In this document: piece by piece, positions 7,241 to 14,293 of the stretch
Layout of the letters: each line of letters starts with the position of its first letter
How positions within the stretch are numbered: position 1 is the first letter of the stretch
Source of the DNA: a virus
Strand: one strand, 5' to 3'
Virus record (IMG/VR): IMGVR_UViG_3300032516_000117
Span: 1-30,640 of that record
Length of the DNA stretch: 30,640 bases
Made by a program: the position numbers and the translations under genes
The notes under the pieces: generated by a model
Told to the model about the DNA's origin: nothing
The model's input: only the letters and a program-made list of their open reading frames with translations
The model's database searches: none

Positions 7241-7476
7241 CTAAACCAATCTATAAATTTAACTGGCCAAAGAATCGCTGTGAGATAATATTAGCTGATC
7301 TCTCGCCGGAAGAAGTTAATTCAATGGTTGACTATTGCGACGAACTTAATATAGAATTAGAATCTTTTGGTCAGCTTGATGTTAGTGATGTATCTGGATA
7401 TGATACTTTAGCAATATTTAAATTTAAGAATGAAGAAGACGCGTTAATATTCAAATTAAGGTTCAAATGCAAGTAA
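7237..7476 (+). CDS. Tiny unknown protein, shared C-terminal motif family
   Basis: This 79-aa protein is coupled to the upstream gene by an ATGA overlap. It ends in AIFKFKNEEDALIFKLRFK, one of the clearest copies of the shared motif. The N-terminal part begins YKFNWPKNRCEIILADLS. It is followed by two more members (7467 and 7721), forming a head-to-tail trio that looks like duplicated and diverged genes. Function unknown. Confidence 0.78.
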   Translation: MTKPIYKFNWPKNRCEIILADLSPEEVNSMVDYCDELNIELESFGQLDVSDVSGYDTLAIFKFKNEEDALIFKLRFKCK

Positions 7477-7724
7477 ATGTTCGCCACTGGCGATATGAAG
7501 ATGGCTGGCATAATATTCTTCACACAGAAACTAAAGAATTTAGAGAAGATATGGTAGGTTGGCATTGCTGGGCTTATGCAGATTCTGATTTTGAAAAATG
7601 GATGGAACAAAATATGAAGGGCCAGTATGATTGTACATGGCGATTCAACAGCGGCGATCCAATGTATACCATCCACATATATGATGGCGAAGACGCAACA
7701 CTTTTTAAATTGACTTGGATGTGA
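7467..7724 (+). CDS. Tiny unknown Trp-rich protein, shared C-terminal motif family
   Basis: This 85-aa protein overlaps its upstream neighbour by ten bases. It is rich in Trp and His (GWHCWAYADSDFEKWMEQ) and ends IHIYDGEDATLFKLTWM, the family motif. It is the middle member of three adjacent paralogue-like genes. Function unknown. Confidence 0.78.
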   Translation: MQVNVRHWRYEDGWHNILHTETKEFREDMVGWHCWAYADSDFEKWMEQNMKGQYDCTWRFNSGDPMYTIHIYDGEDATLFKLTWM

Positions 7725-7936
7725 GAGTTCTTAAAAAAGAAATTTGGCCACACCGAATTATTATTAAAACATTAGACGAGAGTATTCAGGATACCTGGTG
7801 CAATAAAATGCTTGGTAGAAAATTTGATGATTGGTATGGATATAATATAGACAATGATAAACGAGTATATGCTTTCAAGGATGAGGCAACTTTACTTGTT
7901 TTTAAATTAACATGGGGACAATATGGAATTAGGTAG
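7721..7936 (+). CDS. Tiny unknown protein, shared C-terminal motif family (GTG start)
   Basis: I chose GTG 7721, which makes a GTGA overlap with the previous stop; an in-frame TTG at 7715 is the alternative. The 71-aa product begins VRVLKKEIWPHRIIIKTLDE and ends with YAFKDEATLLVFKLTWGQ, matching the trio motif. Aromatic residues (DDWYGYN) lie in the middle. Function unknown. Confidence 0.75.
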   Translation: MRVLKKEIWPHRIIIKTLDESIQDTWCNKMLGRKFDDWYGYNIDNDKRVYAFKDEATLLVFKLTWGQYGIR

Positions 7937-8231
7937 ATATATAAAGAAGATGGTAAAGACCGTAGTTAAATGGTCTGTAAGCGAGGATAAGAGATATTAT
8001 ACTGAAGATTCATGTGCGCAATCACCGGTAACAAAAGGTTCAAGTATCGGTGATAGATCAAATGGTATGAATTTTACCGTGCATGCTGCTACAGGTGGCA
8101 AGGTAATTCAGGTTAGCGTATATGATCCTCGAACCGATCGGCATAATACCAGTCTGTATGTAATTACAGATAAAGAGGATCTCGGCGAAGAACTTGCTCA
8201 AATTATTACAAAAGAAAGTTTATCTAGATAA
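7923..8231 (+). CDS. Conserved hypothetical phage protein
   Basis: The 102-aa frame starts at ATG 7923 and overlaps the previous gene by 14 bases. ATG 7950 (MVKTVVKWSVSEDKRYY) is a credible alternative start, because the conserved-looking part begins there. The C-terminus reads YVITDKEDLGEELAQIITKE. I recall similar hypothetical proteins in large phages but no function. Its TAA overlaps the dCMP deaminase ATG by one base. Confidence 0.78.
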   Translation: MELGRYIKKMVKTVVKWSVSEDKRYYTEDSCAQSPVTKGSSIGDRSNGMNFTVHAATGGKVIQVSVYDPRTDRHNTSLYVITDKEDLGEELAQIITKESLSR

Positions 8232-8686
8232 TGGAAAATACTCTAAAATGGGATCTTAGATTTCTAGATCTGGCAAAGCTAGTTTCCACTTGGTCCAAAG
8301 ATCCAAGCACCAAAACCGGTGCTGTAATTGTGTCACCTGATCGCCGCGTTGTTTCGGTCGGATTCAATGGTTTTCCAAAAAACATGTTAGACTTACCGGA
8401 AAACTATTCCAACCGCGAAGAAAAATATAGTCGAATAGTTCATTGCGAGATGAATGCACTTTTGTTTGCAAAAGAAAGTACCGCCGGATGTACACTGTAC
8501 ACCTGGCCGTTAATATCGTGTGATAGATGCTTTGTACATATGGCTCAAGCCGGATTAACAAGATTTGTTGCACCAAAACCATCTTTGGAAATTCTTACCA
8601 GATGGGGAGACGCACTGGACCGTGTGCGTAAATATATAAAAGAGACTGGGTTAGAACTAGTGGAATTAGATATAGAGTTAACATAG
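8231..8686 (+). CDS. dCMP deaminase
   Basis: This 151-aa zinc-dependent deaminase converts dCMP to dUMP, the precursor for dTMP synthesis. The zinc site is visible: H71 and E73 in HCEMNAL (E73 as proton shuttle), and C97 and C100 in SCDRC. The N-terminal SKDPSTKTGAVIVSPD and GFNGFPKNM are typical of deoxycytidylate deaminases. The usual P-C-x2-C motif is written as PLISCDRC, with the Pro further from the first Cys. It starts on the TAATG overlap with its neighbour and lies in the same gene run as the MazG-like protein. Length and motifs match phage dCMP deaminases. A relaxed deoxycytidine-type activity is not excluded. Confidence 0.92.
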   Translation: MENTLKWDLRFLDLAKLVSTWSKDPSTKTGAVIVSPDRRVVSVGFNGFPKNMLDLPENYSNREEKYSRIVHCEMNALLFAKESTAGCTLYTWPLISCDRCFVHMAQAGLTRFVAPKPSLEILTRWGDALDRVRKYIKETGLELVELDIELT

Positions 8687-8691
8687 CCGTC

Positions 8692-8865
8692 GTGGAATTA
8701 GATGATAACGAGATGGACAGGATCCTAACGCCTTCAGAAGAGGAGCAGACCATTCTAATATTGGCAGGGAAATGTCCACACAATAAGGGGTGGCGATATT
8801 CGGGGCATGGGCATAATGACGATGCATATGAATGTAAGCTTTGTAAAGAAATCAAGTGGTGGTAA
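8692..8865 (+). CDS. 57-aa putative zinc-knuckle protein
   Basis: A short frame from GTG 8692 to TAA 8863-8865 encodes 57 residues. The C-terminal half has C28-P-H30 (KCPHNKGW) and C48-K-L-C51 (YECKLCKE), with H39 and H41 between. That is a plausible C-x-H...C-x2-C zinc knuckle. The N-terminal half is acidic (SEEEQT). Coding is supported by this motif and by its tight fit between dCMP deaminase and the next promoter. ATG 8713 is an alternative start. The function is unknown; nucleic-acid or protein binding would be usual for such a knuckle. Confidence 0.6.
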   Translation: MELDDNEMDRILTPSEEEQTILILAGKCPHNKGWRYSGHGHNDDAYECKLCKEIKWW

Positions 8866-8871
8866 ATCCAG

Positions 8872-8900
8872 TTGACAACAATCTTAGTCTAGTATAAAAT
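8872..8900 (+). promoter_or_regulatory. Sigma70 early promoter
   Basis: TTGACA (8872-8877), a 17-base spacer and TAAAAT (8895-8900). It lies in the gap before the 8937 gene and would give a leader of about 30 bases. Confidence 0.75.
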
Positions 8901-8936
8901 ATAAGCTCAACAACCCAACTTTACAGAAAGTGTAAT

Positions 8937-9206
8937 ATGAACAAGCAAACTACCCCTAAGGCCACTCCGGTGAACCTGAAAGAGCAGAACGCGGCTCATA
9001 CCTTCCGTGTTACGATTCGTGATCGCGAACATTTCTACAAGCTTGTCAATTGGCTCAATGCCAACGTCGGCAAGGGCGAAGATAAGTGGACAATGGAAGG
9101 CCGTGTACTGAAGACACTGAAGGGCGGCAAATCGGTTAGCCCAAAGATCTATATTTTCAAACAGGATTTTGATCCGGCGTCTTCGCTGTACCTTAGCCTT
9201 CTGTAA
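8937..9206 (+). CDS. Unknown early protein with its own strong promoter
   Basis: This 89-aa protein is first behind the 8872 promoter. It contains HTFRVTIRDREHFYKLVNWL and VGKGEDKWTMEGRVLK, and ends IYIFKQDFDPASSLYLSLL, loosely like the shared C-terminal motif. The codons are noticeably richer in G and C than those of its neighbours (for example gcg, ggc, cgt), suggesting high expression or a different origin. No enzymatic motif is seen. Its stop overlaps the next ATG by one base. Confidence 0.8.
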   Translation: MNKQTTPKATPVNLKEQNAAHTFRVTIRDREHFYKLVNWLNANVGKGEDKWTMEGRVLKTLKGGKSVSPKIYIFKQDFDPASSLYLSLL

Positions 9207-9475
9207 TGTCATCTTTCCACGGTCATTCGGTTGTGACCGTGGATGATGACATTGTCCTCTTTAAGTTTATTGAATCCATTAATGTCAGAGATGCTGAGGA
9301 TATGGTGGTAGATAAACTTAAAGGGGATGTCACTCTCTCAATAAGAACCATATCCGGAAAAGAACACATTGTATCAATGAATAGAATGTGGAATGTAATT
9401 GGTGGAGGAACAATTCGTGGACAAGAATTGGCTTCTAGCATATGCGAAAAATGGCTATGGATTAATAAACCGTAA
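9206..9475 (+). CDS. Small unknown phage protein
   Basis: This 89-aa protein starts on a TAATG overlap with the 8937 gene. It contains DDDIVLFKFIESINVRDAED early and a Trp-containing C-terminus (CEKWLWINKP). No family is recognised. It belongs to the early transcript from 8872. Confidence 0.75.
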   Translation: MSSFHGHSVVTVDDDIVLFKFIESINVRDAEDMVVDKLKGDVTLSIRTISGKEHIVSMNRMWNVIGGGTIRGQELASSICEKWLWINKP

Positions 9476-9486
9476 TGGAGATATAA

Positions 9487-9729
9487 ATGAAACAGCAAGG
9501 AAGATGCATTGTTGGTGATCTACGTGTGGTAGATAGTTATACCTCTGATTGGATGTCTATTAAGATGCATCCTGCTACTTTTTATCGTCGCCAGGCTGAC
9601 ATTCTTCCTACCTTAGAAAAAATTAAGGGCCTATATGCTGAACTCGACATGGGTCAGTATATTCTTCTGCGATTTTCTGAGAAGGATGATGTCACTGCCT
9701 TTCATAAGCGCCATCACGAATACATATGA
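9487..9729 (+). CDS. Small unknown protein, weak member of the shared-motif family
   Basis: This 80-aa protein is preceded by TGGAGAT at 9476-9482. It ends YILLRFSEKDDVTAFHKRHH, a weaker version of the shared C-terminal motif. The stop is in an ATGA overlap with the next gene. Function unknown. Confidence 0.75.
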   Translation: MKQQGRCIVGDLRVVDSYTSDWMSIKMHPATFYRRQADILPTLEKIKGLYAELDMGQYILLRFSEKDDVTAFHKRHHEYI

Positions 9730-10160
9730 GCGTTAAGAAACTTCATTCGCGAACTAAAATATTCTTTCCTAAACCATATGTGGTTAGGTTGGATTATTCT
9801 AATATTGTAGCGGATGAGGCAATGACCGATTATAGGAAACTCACAAGACAAGCCTATAAGTTGCTTAAGGGGACCTGGGGTTATTGTCAACTTGAATATG
9901 AACAAGTGAAAATAAAGGATGAATTTAAGCATCCTGCTCCTCCGGGACCTAATCATTTTGCTGTAATGATTCCTCCGGGTATTGGCGTTTCTTCATTTGA
10001 TTCCGATTATCAGCGTGTCGCGCGCGGATATATCTGTTTCGCTGATGAATTGGATGCATTACAATTCAGACTCTCTATTTCTGCAAATGCTATTCAGGTA
10101 TTGATGTGGCCTGAAAGATGGTTCACTATCCACGAGATAGTAGAAGCGGATGAGTCTTAG
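9726..10160 (+). CDS. Unknown phage protein with internal shared motif
   Basis: This 144-aa protein is coupled to the previous gene by ATGA. A Pro-rich stretch (HPAPPGPNHF) is near the middle. The shared motif, YICFADELDALQFRLS, is internal here and followed by about 25 more residues (LMWPERWFTIHEIVE). It is the longest member of the family and ends the early run. Confidence 0.78.
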   Translation: MSVKKLHSRTKIFFPKPYVVRLDYSNIVADEAMTDYRKLTRQAYKLLKGTWGYCQLEYEQVKIKDEFKHPAPPGPNHFAVMIPPGIGVSSFDSDYQRVARGYICFADELDALQFRLSISANAIQVLMWPERWFTIHEIVEADES

Positions 10161-10197
10161 ATCTGTGTCATCTTTTGTAAGACTGGTCTGAACCTGC

Positions 10198-10205
10198 CAT
10201 AAATA
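10198..10205 (+). promoter_or_regulatory. T4-type late promoter octamer
   Basis: CATAAATA lies in the gap after 10160, 22 bases before the ATG at 10227, with AGAGGA between as ribosome binding site. Confidence 0.6.
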
Positions 10206-10226
10206 CAGATAATAAGAGGACACCGT

Positions 10227-10475
10227 ATGCACCCGTTTTTAGATGTTGCCAAACTAACCGACGAAGAGATTATCGAAAGGTTGGGGAGAGCCTACACCTT
10301 TATGAACATGCAGAAAACACTTGGACATTCACCGGCGGTTCTTAGCATTAGAGAAGTTATTCAACATCTTGAGGACGAAAGAGCCAAAAGAATGCAGAAG
10401 ATGATGGATGATGAATATTCAAGAAAGTTTCCAGAAGCTAATAAACCGATTGAATTAGGTAAGATCGAGGACTAA
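10227..10475 (+). CDS. Small unknown helical phage protein
   Basis: This 82-aa charged protein is predicted to be mostly helical (REVIQHLEDERAKRMQKMMD). The start is supported by AGAGGA at 10215-10220. It is first behind a late octamer and five bases ahead of the next gene. I do not recognise the family. Confidence 0.75.
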   Translation: MHPFLDVAKLTDEEIIERLGRAYTFMNMQKTLGHSPAVLSIREVIQHLEDERAKRMQKMMDDEYSRKFPEANKPIELGKIED

Positions 10476-10480
10476 TAACT

Positions 10481-11197
10481 ATGATGAAACGAGGGAAAAG
10501 CATCATCAGAAATTATATGACCCTGAGTTATGAATTTGCTGGAACAAGAATACAAGAAGGATTTCTTACTCCTGTTGATTGGGAACTATCTGTCAACTTA
10601 ATTGTTTCGGGTAAGAAGTCTAAATCAAAAGAAGATATTGAATATAGAGCAAGTGTTATATATCAGAAATTATATTTTTGGTTAGATACTAATTTATCTT
10701 ATATAACAATGGTGGATGTGGGTAACGAAGATGATTTATACCTTGCGAATCTATCATCCAATATTATGTTATATTGTCCTGGAAATCCCAGTGATGATTT
10801 AATTATAAGATTGATACATTCAAAACTCTCTGCATTATCCGGCTCGGATATGGAGATCGGCGAAATTAAATTAAAGGCAAGTGATACATCATTGCAGTAC
10901 ACTTATGATTGTCCCGAACACGAATATGAATTGCCAGCAACCACAACAGAATACTACACAGAAGGTACCTGCAGGGATATAGAACCTTGGTGGACAAGAA
11001 ATGATGGATTCTGTTTTGAATTTGTTCGCCCAGAAGAATCAGAAGCTACAGACGAAGAAATTTTTGCAGGAATTACTGATCCAATGGATGAATTTGAAAG
11101 AGTAGTTTCTGAAATGGATGATACACATATCGGTATGGTAAGAGAACCAGCAAGAATTGTTCAGGTGGAAAAGTGGAAGCCACGGAAGGTCGAATGA
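10481..11197 (+). CDS. Conserved hypothetical phage protein (238 aa)
   Basis: This 238-aa protein may start at ATG 10481 or the adjacent ATG 10484; GAGG at 10467-10470 fits either. It contains LYFWLDTNLSYITMVDVGNE near residues 65-84 and a conserved-looking TTTEYYTEGTCRDIEPWW near 154-171, with an acidic C-terminal third. No catalytic motif is evident. The end overlaps the DnaE-like gene (ATGA). It appears to be a replication-region neighbour, but its role is unknown. Confidence 0.8.
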   Translation: MMKRGKSIIRNYMTLSYEFAGTRIQEGFLTPVDWELSVNLIVSGKKSKSKEDIEYRASVIYQKLYFWLDTNLSYITMVDVGNEDDLYLANLSSNIMLYCPGNPSDDLIIRLIHSKLSALSGSDMEIGEIKLKASDTSLQYTYDCPEHEYELPATTTEYYTEGTCRDIEPWWTRNDGFCFEFVRPEESEATDEEIFAGITDPMDEFERVVSEMDDTHIGMVREPARIVQVEKWKPRKVE

Positions 11198-11709
11198 AAA
11201 CAAATATGTACGGTCAAGCCATACTTTCCAGTAATGAATTGAGAGAATTATTACTGCAAGGAAAGAGCATAAGTCACTTGAATGTTATATTTGATGAGGA
11301 AATAAACCTCTTTAAAGAACACCAGGCCGAACTACTGCAAGAAACAATTACATTTTTAGATGCACCAGAGGAACTTTTAACGTTTGACGAGTTTCACCAA
11401 AAATGTGCCGATGAATGGATTTTCCCAGAAATTTATCAGCAAATAGATGTAAAGAAATGGCTATTCGATAAATGTAAAACAAATGCCGAAGTAGACAGAG
11501 TAGAATTAGAATATGAACTCTATGAAGAGCGTGATTTAATTATGTTACTTCGATTGTTTATATTTCTTGTTGATTACATGAGGAAGAATAAATTTATTTG
11601 GGGTGTAGGAAGAGGTTCAAGTGTTTCATCGTACATTCTGTATTTGATAGGTGTTCATAGAGTAGATTCGCTGAAATATGGATTCGATATCAAAGACTAT
11701 TTAAAATGA
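11194..11709 (+). CDS. Standalone DnaE-like module (C-family polymerase motif)
   Basis: I chose ATG 11194, which forms an ATGA overlap with the previous stop and has GGAAGG at 11183-11188; the frame is open to an earlier ATG at 11173. The 171-aa product ends with WGVGRGSSVSSYILYLIG and continues VDSLKYGFDIKDYLK. This matches the start of the palm of bacterial replicative polymerase DnaE (GPGRGSAAGSLV...DPLKYDLLFERFL). The rest of a polymerase, including the catalytic aspartates that lie further on, is absent. It cannot by itself be a complete polymerase. Similar short proteins are annotated as DNA polymerase III alpha in some phages. It may bind nucleotides or the host replisome; this is inference. 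A homing endonuclease gene follows directly. Confidence 0.75.
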   Translation: MKTNMYGQAILSSNELRELLLQGKSISHLNVIFDEEINLFKEHQAELLQETITFLDAPEELLTFDEFHQKCADEWIFPEIYQQIDVKKWLFDKCKTNAEVDRVELEYELYEERDLIMLLRLFIFLVDYMRKNKFIWGVGRGSSVSSYILYLIGVHRVDSLKYGFDIKDYLK

Positions 11710-12383
11710 AGGAATTTAAACCCACCTGGTTATATATTAAACAACATAATATAACCGGATTGAAATATTTTGGTAAGACAATTTCTGATCCAATTAAGTA
11801 TAGAGGATCTGGTATAGTTTGGACGAGGCATCTTAATAAACACGGAGATGATGTATCTACATTATGGACACAATTTTTTGAAGATAAAGAAGCTATAACA
11901 GAATATGCAGTAAATTTTTCTAAGGAAAATAACATAGTAGAATCTAAAGAATGGGCTAATCTTAAAATAGAAGACGGACATATGGGCGGTTATTACGGAG
12001 AGGTTACAGCCGAGACAAGGAAAAAGCTAAGTGATAAGAGTAAACAGCACAAACATTCAGAAGAATCTAAGGAGAAAATATCTGCTAAATTAAAAGGGAG
12101 AACGTTTTCAGAAGAATGGATAGAAAAATTAAAAGTATCCAGCAAAGGTAGAAAACACACAGAAGAATCAAAGCTAAAGATGTCTGAATCTAAGAAGGGA
12201 TTTAAGCATACTGAAGAAACTAAATTAAAAATTAGTAAAATGGTTAAGGGTAAGAATATAGGTAGCGATAATCCATTCTTTGGTAAAACACATACACCGG
12301 AAGTAATGGAAAAAATTAAAGCAACAAAGAAACTAAAATTAGAAAAATTAGGAGAAAATCATGTCACGCCACGTTACATATAG
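11706..12383 (+). CDS. GIY-YIG-like homing endonuclease with NUMOD3 repeats
   Basis: This 225-aa protein has an N-terminal GIY-YIG-like nuclease segment (TWLYIKQHNITGLKYFGKT, where LYI and YFGKT stand for the GIY and YIG strands, then KYRGSGIVWTRHL). From about residue 100 it has five or six Lys-rich NUMOD3-type DNA-binding repeats (HSEESKEKISAKLKG, HTEESKLKMSESKKG, HTEETKLKISK). This domain order is typical of free-standing phage homing endonucleases of the Seg kind. It cuts a DNA target to promote its own spread. The start is coupled to the DnaE-like stop by ATGA. Its last 23 bases run into the next gene in another frame, suggesting insertion just upstream of that gene. A and T content is high compared with neighbours. 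Confidence 0.85.
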   Translation: MKEFKPTWLYIKQHNITGLKYFGKTISDPIKYRGSGIVWTRHLNKHGDDVSTLWTQFFEDKEAITEYAVNFSKENNIVESKEWANLKIEDGHMGGYYGEVTAETRKKLSDKSKQHKHSEESKEKISAKLKGRTFSEEWIEKLKVSSKGRKHTEESKLKMSESKKGFKHTEETKLKISKMVKGKNIGSDNPFFGKTHTPEVMEKIKATKKLKLEKLGENHVTPRYI

Positions 12384-12699
12384 AGGCACGACATTGGATA
12401 TGGATTCCATTCGTCGTGAAAATGAGAAAGTTCCAGCAATTGGAAATATGAAAGTAAATGCCAAGGGTGATCAAATTAAGGATGGCCGCGTAACCAAGAC
12501 TGCTGATCAGATTGCTCGCGAAAATCACAGAGTTCAATCTACCATAGTAAATACTGGCCTGAAGGGCCCTGTTCCCGCAGCACCTGCAACGGTATTAGAG
12601 GCACCAAAGGCATCCAGAGTTGCAAAGACAACAAAGGCAATGAAAGAAGTAGAGTTGCCCAGTGGCGACATTGTTATGAAAGAAGACGATGAAAATTAA
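12361..12699 (+). CDS. Conserved hypothetical phage protein (112 aa)
   Basis: The ATG at 12361 is preceded by GGAGA at 12351-12355, which lies inside the end of the homing endonuclease. The 112-aa product begins MSRHVTYRGTTLDMDSIRRE and contains GNMKVNAKGDQIKDGR and ARENHRVQSTIVNTGLKGP, which I recall as a conserved pattern in T4-like phages. The C-terminal third is Ala/Pro/Lys-rich and then acidic. No function is known to me. Its end overlaps the GroES-like gene by 11 bases. Confidence 0.82.
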   Translation: MSRHVTYRGTTLDMDSIRRENEKVPAIGNMKVNAKGDQIKDGRVTKTADQIARENHRVQSTIVNTGLKGPVPAAPATVLEAPKASRVAKTTKAMKEVELPSGDIVMKEDDEN

Positions 12700-13042
12700 A
12701 GCACTCAAAGGTAAAGTCCTTGTTACCGACCTGGAACGAGGATCGCGTGTAGTCAATGGAATTATTATTCCGAGCGATGATGGTAAGAGTGAGGGTATAC
12801 GCCCACGCTGGTGTAAAGTATATTCTGTTGGAGAAGACATCACAGATATTACACCCGGACAATGGATTCTTGTTGAACATCTACGATGGACTCGTATGAT
12901 TAAGATCAGACAGGAGGACGGTACATATCTTCAATTATTTGGAGTAGAATGGCCACAGGCATGTATGCTTGTTTCTGACGATGATCCAGAGACAGCAATT
13001 TTCTCCGTATTTTCACAGGCAAACGAACGCGCTCAGACTTGA
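12689..13042 (+). CDS. GroES-like co-chaperonin (Cpn10 fold), putative
   Basis: This 117-aa protein follows the GroES plan: an opening beta strand (MKIKALKGKVLVTDLE), a mobile-loop-like segment ending VNGIIIP, a CKVYSVG strand corresponding to GEVLAVG, then G-x-WILVEH where GroES has GD-x-VIF. Length is close to GroES (97 aa) and T4 gp31 (111 aa). Phage members of this fold replace host GroES so that GroEL can fold the major capsid protein. The hydrophobic IIIP tripeptide in the loop would be the GroEL contact. Similarity is by pattern only, so the call is moderate. It overlaps the previous gene by 11 bases, and its stop lies within the next promoter. Confidence 0.7.
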   Translation: MKIKALKGKVLVTDLERGSRVVNGIIIPSDDGKSEGIRPRWCKVYSVGEDITDITPGQWILVEHLRWTRMIKIRQEDGTYLQLFGVEWPQACMLVSDDDPETAIFSVFSQANERAQT

Positions 13043-13067
13043 CATTTCTATTGTTCATAGTTATACT
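13039..13067 (+). promoter_or_regulatory. Sigma70 early promoter for clamp loader unit
   Basis: TTGACA (13039-13044), a 17-base spacer and TATACT (13062-13067). The -35 overlaps the stop of the GroES-like gene. Transcription would start about 19 bases before the GTG at 13093. Confidence 0.75.
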
Positions 13068-13092
13068 TGTTACAAATTAGAAAGGTCAGTCT

Positions 13093-14031
13093 GTGAAAGA
13101 ATTATGGGTCGAAAAATACCGTCCACCTACACTTGACGGTTATGTCTTCAAAGACAAAAATCAGAAAAAGCAAATTGAACGATGGATTGCAGGTGGTGCA
13201 TTGCCGCATATGCTTCTGTCTGGTTCGCCAGGCACTGGCAAGTCCACACTTATTAAAATCCTGTTGAATGAATTAAAGATTAATGCATTTGATATTCTTG
13301 ATGTAAATGCATCCAAGGATAATGGTGTTGATTACATTCGTGATACAATTACACGATTCTCCGAAACCATGGGATATGGTGAAATTCGTTATGTATTTTT
13401 AGACGAGGCTGATGGATTATCTCCACCAGCACAAAATACATTGCGTGGCACAATGGAAAAATACGCAAAGAATGTACGCTTCTTGCTGACATGTAATTAT
13501 CCACACAAGATTATCCAAGCTATTCATTCTCGTTGCGAAACAGGTCGTATGCATATTGAGAGTTTGAATAAAGACGAATTTGATATGCGTCTTATTGATA
13601 TCTTACAAAAAGAAAACACTGAAATTGACATTGACGCATTAGAAGAAATCTCCAAAAAAACTTATCCCGACTTACGCAGGGGTATAAGTATGGTGCAGGC
13701 CAATGTATTAGACGGTAAATTGCAAAAACCTGGCGAAGGTATCGAGAATGTTGCTGACTACAGACTGGACATGGTTGCATTGTTTAGATCTAAGAGATTT
13801 AAGGAAGCAAGGCAACTAATTTGCACACAGGCACAGCAAGAAGAATATGAAGATATTTACAAATTCATGTATCAGAATTTGGATGTCTGGGCCGATGGTA
13901 ATGATTCTAAAGAAGATCGCTGTATTTTAGTAATACGTGACGGATTGGTAAAACATACAATGTGCGCAGATATTGAAATCAATCTAAGTGCAACTATGGT
14001 AGAGCTTGAAATAATTGCAAAAGAAGCATAA
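13093..14031 (+). CDS. 44: Sliding-clamp loader small subunit (T4 gp44-like AAA+ ATPase)
   Basis: This 312-aa AAA+ protein is the ATPase that opens and loads the sliding clamp at the replication fork. Motifs run in order: WVEKYRPPTLDGYVF at the N-terminus, Walker A SGSPGTGKST near residue 43, Walker B YVFLDEADGL near 100, sensor 1 FLLTCNYP near 131, the arginine-finger SRC motif (IHSRCE) near 145, and sensor 2 DLRRGIS near 195. Length matches T4 gp44 (319 aa). The start is GTG at 13093 with AAAGGTC at 13081-13087. The partner subunit (T4 gp62) and clamp (gp45) are not in the window. In T4 the clamp also activates late transcription, which fits the NATAAATA octamers here. It is the first gene of an early unit. 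Confidence 0.95.
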   Translation: MKELWVEKYRPPTLDGYVFKDKNQKKQIERWIAGGALPHMLLSGSPGTGKSTLIKILLNELKINAFDILDVNASKDNGVDYIRDTITRFSETMGYGEIRYVFLDEADGLSPPAQNTLRGTMEKYAKNVRFLLTCNYPHKIIQAIHSRCETGRMHIESLNKDEFDMRLIDILQKENTEIDIDALEEISKKTYPDLRRGISMVQANVLDGKLQKPGEGIENVADYRLDMVALFRSKRFKEARQLICTQAQQEEYEDIYKFMYQNLDVWADGNDSKEDRCILVIRDGLVKHTMCADIEINLSATMVELEIIAKEA

Positions 14032-14293
14032 TCAGATTATATATTCTCGATTTGAGTATTTTATAGGAGATACACCATCCCACGAAATATTTAACGAATA
14101 TGATAATATGTTCAATAACATACTTGAGAACGGTGTTCAGGTTAGTGGGGCACAGGCAGCTATTAATATGGATTTAAGAACTGCCATAGTCCTAACATAT
14201 TCGGAAGAAGCAGATAACTTTTTGCGTCTAAAATTCTGTAATAGAAAAGATGTAAAATTTCATGATTGTAGACCAAAAAAGGAAAAAGAATGA
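14015..14293 (+). CDS. Small unknown protein, shared C-terminal motif family (TTG start)
   Basis: The best start is TTG 14015, 17 bases inside the clamp loader gene; the first in-frame ATG lies well within conserved-looking sequence. The 92-aa product includes RFEYFIGDTPSHEIFNEYD and ends AIVLTYSEEADNFLRLKFCN, matching the shared motif. It lies away from the main cluster of this family. Function unknown. Its end overlaps the next gene (ATGA). Confidence 0.68.
   Translation: MQKKHNQIIYSRFEYFIGDTPSHEIFNEYDNMFNNILENGVQVSGAQAAINMDLRTAIVLTYSEEADNFLRLKFCNRKDVKFHDCRPKKEKE

Noticed and set aside
11194-12383. Homing endonuclease splitting the DnaE-like gene
   Set aside because: The DnaE-like frame ends normally in a GTGA-like overlap and no continuation of DnaE is seen after the endonuclease, so an interrupted gene is not supported.
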